8,033 nucleotides of DNA from Chloroflexota bacterium (GTDB lineage Bacteria > Chloroflexota > Ktedonobacteria > Ktedonobacterales > Ktedonobacteraceae). The notes beneath the pieces were generated by a model. The model did no database searches and was not told the DNA's origin. It saw only the letters and a program-made list of their open reading frames with translations. The stretch spans positions 1-8,033 of the forward strand of contig VBJK01000045.1 of the NCBI GenBank assembly GCA_005879655.1. The letters run 5' to 3'. Position 1 is the stretch's first letter; every line of letters starts with the position of its first letter. Positions 6,725-8,033 of the stretch are shown in pieces. The translations under genes and the position numbers were made by a program.

Positions 6725-7977
6725 TTATTGGTTCAGGAGCACGCGAGCACGCGATTATTTGGAAGCTAGCCCAGAGCCAACGGGTCTCACAGCTCTACGC
6801 AGTTCCGGGCAATCCCGGCATGCTCGCTCATGCACAATGCGTTCCCATAGGCGTCAAGCAACTGCACGAGATAGCCGATTTCGTCGAGGCCAATCATATT
6901 GATCTCACCATCGTCGGACCAGAAGTTCCGCTGATCAATGGCATCGTCGATCTCTTCCAACAACGTGGCTTGCGCATCTTTGGTCCAGACGCCGCAGGAG
7001 CAGCACTGGAGGGCAGCAAAGCCTTCACCAAAGAAGTATTATCTTCCGCCGGAATCCCAACCGCCCGTCATCAGACATTCACCGACTATGCAACTGCACG
7101 TGCCTACCTGGACGAACATGGGGCACCCGTCGTGGTCAAAGCCGATGGCGAGGCAGCGGGCAAAGGGGCCATTGTTGCACTGGATATGGCAACGGCACAA
7201 GATGCCCTCAAGCAGATGATGATTAACCGCGTCTTTGGGGCATCCGGTGCTATCGTGGTGATCGAAGACTACTTGCAAGGCGACGAGATCGGCGCGACCG
7301 CTATTTGTAACGGAACCGACTACCTGCCGCTCACCCTGACGCAGGACCATAAGCGAGCACTCGATAACGATCAGGGCCTCAACACAGGTGGTATGGGGGT
7401 CTTTACACCACTGAACTTCGTCAGCCCGCAACAAGAGCAGCACATCCACGACCTGATTCTTGCACCAACCTTGCGAGCACTCAAAGAGCGTGGCATCTCC
7501 TTCAAGGGCGTACTCTACTCCAACATCATGCTGACTGCACGAGGTCCGATGGTGCTGGAACATAATGCCCGCTTCGGCGACCCGGAAGCTCAAGCGTTTA
7601 TGCTGCTCATGCGCGCCGACTTGCTCGATGTCCTGGCCTATGCAGAGGGAGAGCAAAAAGTCACGCCAGAGACGCTCTGGCATCCCGGCTATGCGATCAG
7701 CCTTTCAATTGCATCGGGTGGCTATCCCGGCAAGTATCGCACTGGCATTCCTATTAGCGGCGTGGATGAGGCCAACCGTGTGGAAGGTGTCCGCGTCTTC
7801 CACGCCGGTACAGCGCTACAAGATGGCAAATTAGTCACGGCGGGCGGTCGTGTGCTCAGCGTCGTTGCACGCGGTGCAACTTTACAGGATGCGGTTGCCC
7901 GCGTGTATGGGGCGGCAAAACTGATCTCATTTGAGGGAATGCACTATCGGCACGATATTGCGCGCCGTGGGTTGTAG
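6712..7977 (+). CDS. purD: Phosphoribosylamine-glycine ligase (GAR synthetase)
   Basis: Full-length 421-residue ATP-grasp ligase that couples glycine to phosphoribosylamine, the product of PurF. The N-domain carries VLVIGSGAREHAI (3-15), the VPGNPGM loop (31-37) and IVGPEVPLINGIVD (67-80). The ATP-grasp part has GSKAFTKEVL (101-110), VVKADGEAAGKGAIV (141-155), QDHKRALDNDQGLNTGGMG (211-229) and the metal-binding end of the fold, LEHNARFGDPEAQ (282-294). The C-domain has SGGYPGKY (335-342), VFHAGT (362-367) and TAGGRVLSV (376-384). The GTG start gives MRVLVIGSGAREH, exactly where PurD proteins begin. It overlaps the purF frame by 13 nt, so translation would normally be coupled to purF. With purF prematurely stopped at 5985, that coupling may be weakened, although purD has its own ribosome site. 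The gene itself looks intact. Confidence 0.97.
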   Translation: MRVLVIGSGAREHAIIWKLAQSQRVSQLYAVPGNPGMLAHAQCVPIGVKQLHEIADFVEANHIDLTIVGPEVPLINGIVDLFQQRGLRIFGPDAAGAALEGSKAFTKEVLSSAGIPTARHQTFTDYATARAYLDEHGAPVVVKADGEAAGKGAIVALDMATAQDALKQMMINRVFGASGAIVVIEDYLQGDEIGATAICNGTDYLPLTLTQDHKRALDNDQGLNTGGMGVFTPLNFVSPQQEQHIHDLILAPTLRALKERGISFKGVLYSNIMLTARGPMVLEHNARFGDPEAQAFMLLMRADLLDVLAYAEGEQKVTPETLWHPGYAISLSIASGGYPGKYRTGIPISGVDEANRVEGVRVFHAGTALQDGKLVTAGGRVLSVVARGATLQDAVARVYGAAKLISFEGMHYRHDIARRGL

Positions 7978-8033
7978 GTATCAACTAATCCATACGGACA
8001 ACCTTGTGAATGTAATCACTAATAGCGTCTCTT

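Noticed and set aside
7039..7683. A 214-codon open frame on the minus strand within purD
   Set aside because: It lies opposite well-conserved purD codons, has no recognisable protein motif and no ribosome site. It is a shadow of the coding bias of purD.
7978..8033. Terminator or gene start after purD
   Set aside because: The last 56 nt show no stable hairpin with a T-run and no coding signal; too short to judge further.

Overview
The window is a de novo purine (IMP) biosynthesis gene cluster, with every gene on the + strand: purL (5' end cut off by the window edge), a fused purQ-purM, purC, a damaged purF, and purD. No other pathway is represented and no RNA gene is seen. Base composition is balanced to slightly GC-rich. 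Three traits suggest a Chloroflexota bacterium, possibly of the Ktedonobacteria: a long-type PurL, a PurC of the animal PAICS type, and a G/C-rich hairpin repeat between genes. This assignment is an inference from style; no rRNA or marker gene is present to confirm it.

Layout. Positions 2-2269 hold the C-terminal three quarters or so of FGAM synthase. Its stop overlaps the next start by 4 nt (ATGA), and that next gene (2266-4173) encodes a glutaminase subunit (PurQ) joined in one reading frame to AIR synthetase (PurM). An 87-nt gap follows (4174-4260), carrying two near-identical 24-bp repeats, each with a palindromic core. Then comes purC (4261-5043). The 234-nt gap 5044-5277 is filled mostly by a structured element bounded by inverted repeats, containing a good candidate intrinsic terminator. 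purF follows (5278-6724); it is recognisable over its whole length but broken by an internal deletion and frameshift near 5881-5887. purD (6712-7977) overlaps the purF reading frame by 13 nt. The last 56 nt (7978-8033) show no feature.

How the genes work together. PurF makes phosphoribosylamine from PRPP and glutamine. PurD ligates glycine to it, giving GAR. After formylation by an enzyme not encoded here, PurL with PurQ converts FGAR to FGAM, PurM closes the ring to AIR, and after carboxylation (also not encoded here) PurC adds aspartate to give SAICAR. purN/purT, purE/purK, purB and purH must lie elsewhere.

Most worth attention: the PurQ-PurM fusion, the PAICS-like PurC standing alone in a bacterial cluster, the purF lesion, and the two unusual intergenic elements. 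I see no sign of a wholly new system such as a defence, toxin or mobile-gene module.
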